A stretch of 64,000 bases of DNA from Myxococcus stipitatus DSM 14675 (GTDB lineage Bacteria > Myxococcota > Myxococcia > Myxococcales > Myxococcaceae). The stretch spans positions 2,294,001 to 2,358,000 of the forward strand of contig NC_020126.1 in NCBI RefSeq assembly GCF_000331735.1, in the 5' to 3' direction. The notes under the pieces were generated by a model, which was not told where the DNA came from, did no database searches, and worked only from the letters and a program-made list of their open reading frames with translations. Of this stretch, positions 63,555-64,000 are shown in pieces. Each line of letters opens with the position of its first letter. The stretch's first letter is position 1. The position numbers were made by a program, and so were the translations under genes.

Positions 63555-64000
63555 TCAGACGGACTCGGGCTCTCGGCGGAGGCTGGGCTTCAAGAGGCTC
63601 GACGCGCTGACGATGATGATTCCGGTGAGCACCAGCACGGCGCCGCCCGCGAAGAAGGCATCCGCGCGCTCATGCAGCACGAGCACGCCCGCGGTGACGC
63701 CGAACAAGGGCGTCATGAACGAGAACACCGACAGGCCAGAGGCCACGTAGCGGCGCAGCAACCAGAACCAGGCCAGGTAGCTGATGAAACACACCCCCAC
63801 GGCCTGGAAGAGCAGGTTCAGCCACGCCACCCCTTCCGAGGTGACCTGCCCCACCTGCCCGGTGAAGAGCGCGACGGGGAAGAGCAGCGCGAAGGCGCCC
63901 ACCAATTGGTAGAGCAGCGTCTGCGTCGGCCGCGCGTCTGCGAGCGAGGAGACCCGCACCACGACGATGGTCGCGCCCCACGCCAGCGCGGCGAGCACGC
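63555..64000 (-). CDS. EamA/DMT-family transporter, 5' part outside window
   Basis: C-terminal ~148 codons of a drug/metabolite transporter; the frame is open to the right edge, so the start lies outside. Five hydrophobic helices are visible (TLLYQLVGAFALLFPVALF, LNLLFQAVGVCFISYLAWFW, FSFMTPLFGVTAGVLVLHE, FFAGGAVLVLTGIIIVSAS), with the EamA pattern P-L-x-x-x-x-x-G-x-x-x-L-x-E. It probably exports small metabolites; substrate unknown. It reads toward, but is separated by ~455 bases from, the FAAL-PKS operon on the same strand. Confidence 0.88.
   Translation of the reverse strand, partial: VLAALAWGATIVVVRVSSLADARPTQTLLYQLVGAFALLFPVALFTGQVGQVTSEGVAWLNLLFQAVGVCFISYLAWFWLLRRYVASGLSVFSFMTPLFGVTAGVLVLHERADAFFAGGAVLVLTGIIIVSASSLLKPSLRREPESV

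Overview
The window is high-GC DNA typical of a myxobacterium (Myxococcus/Corallococcus/Pyxidicoccus type). Pointers are the very strong G/C bias at third codon positions, a eukaryote-like Ser/Thr kinase ending in a PEGA domain, an FHA-containing sigma-54 activator, giant RHS proteins, a fatty-acyl-AMP-ligase polyketide cluster and a CHAT-protease conflict system. No rRNA, tRNA, CRISPR array, transposase or integrase was seen. Genes run off both window ends (a beta-helix protein on the left, an EamA transporter on the right).

Layout. 1-4960: a secreted beta-helix protein, a small unknown protein, an exported-looking threonine-aldolase-family enzyme and an internally duplicated periplasmic protein. 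5150-12459 (minus): a complete Czc/Cus-type heavy-metal efflux operon (czcD, a small Cys/His-rich protein, czcC, czcB, czcA). 12700-13034: a YnfA-family membrane protein with a -1 frameshift close to its end. 13048-14034 (minus): a CHAP-domain hydrolase downstream of an orphan copy of an RHS-protein C-terminus. 14493-22292 (plus): a tightly overlapping five-gene operon of lower GC: a membrane coiled-coil protein, a BchI/MoxR-like AAA+ ATPase, a BchD-like von Willebrand A protein, a CHAT (caspase-like) protease, and a sigma-factor-like protein with an N-terminal beta domain that resembles the one on the protease. This is the most interesting part of the window. It lies between two direct copies of the RHS 3' end. 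22574-35364 (minus): a 2812-residue RHS protein preceded by a triple-repeat protein and a roughly 1040-residue protein of unknown family, possibly a toxin or surface complex.

35588-41996 (plus): a small secreted protein, an alpha/beta hydrolase, then a compact signalling cluster (lipoprotein, FHA/sigma-54 activator, TPR-like membrane protein, Ser/Thr kinase) and a Cys-rich lipoprotein. 42062-45102: a YeiH-family exporter flanked by two LysR regulators, with three direct repeats in the divergent promoter region. 45182-47933 (minus): a sterol-desaturase-family enzyme, an AraC regulator, a DUF5666-like protein and a cytochrome c. 48404-49312 (plus): an acyl-CoA desaturase.

49372-63099 (minus): a lipid/polyketide operon read from a single upstream region. 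A fatty-acyl-AMP ligase loads an ACP. Two PKS proteins without any acyltransferase domain (ACP-KS-KR-ACP-KS, then DH-ACP-KR-MT-crotonase) extend, reduce and methylate the chain. A membrane desaturase and an alpha/beta hydrolase complete the set. Adjacent cistrons overlap or nearly touch, so co-translation is likely. The expected product is a short modified fatty-acid polyketide made with a trans-acting acyltransferase encoded elsewhere. All functional statements come from reading translations and motifs; no database search was possible.
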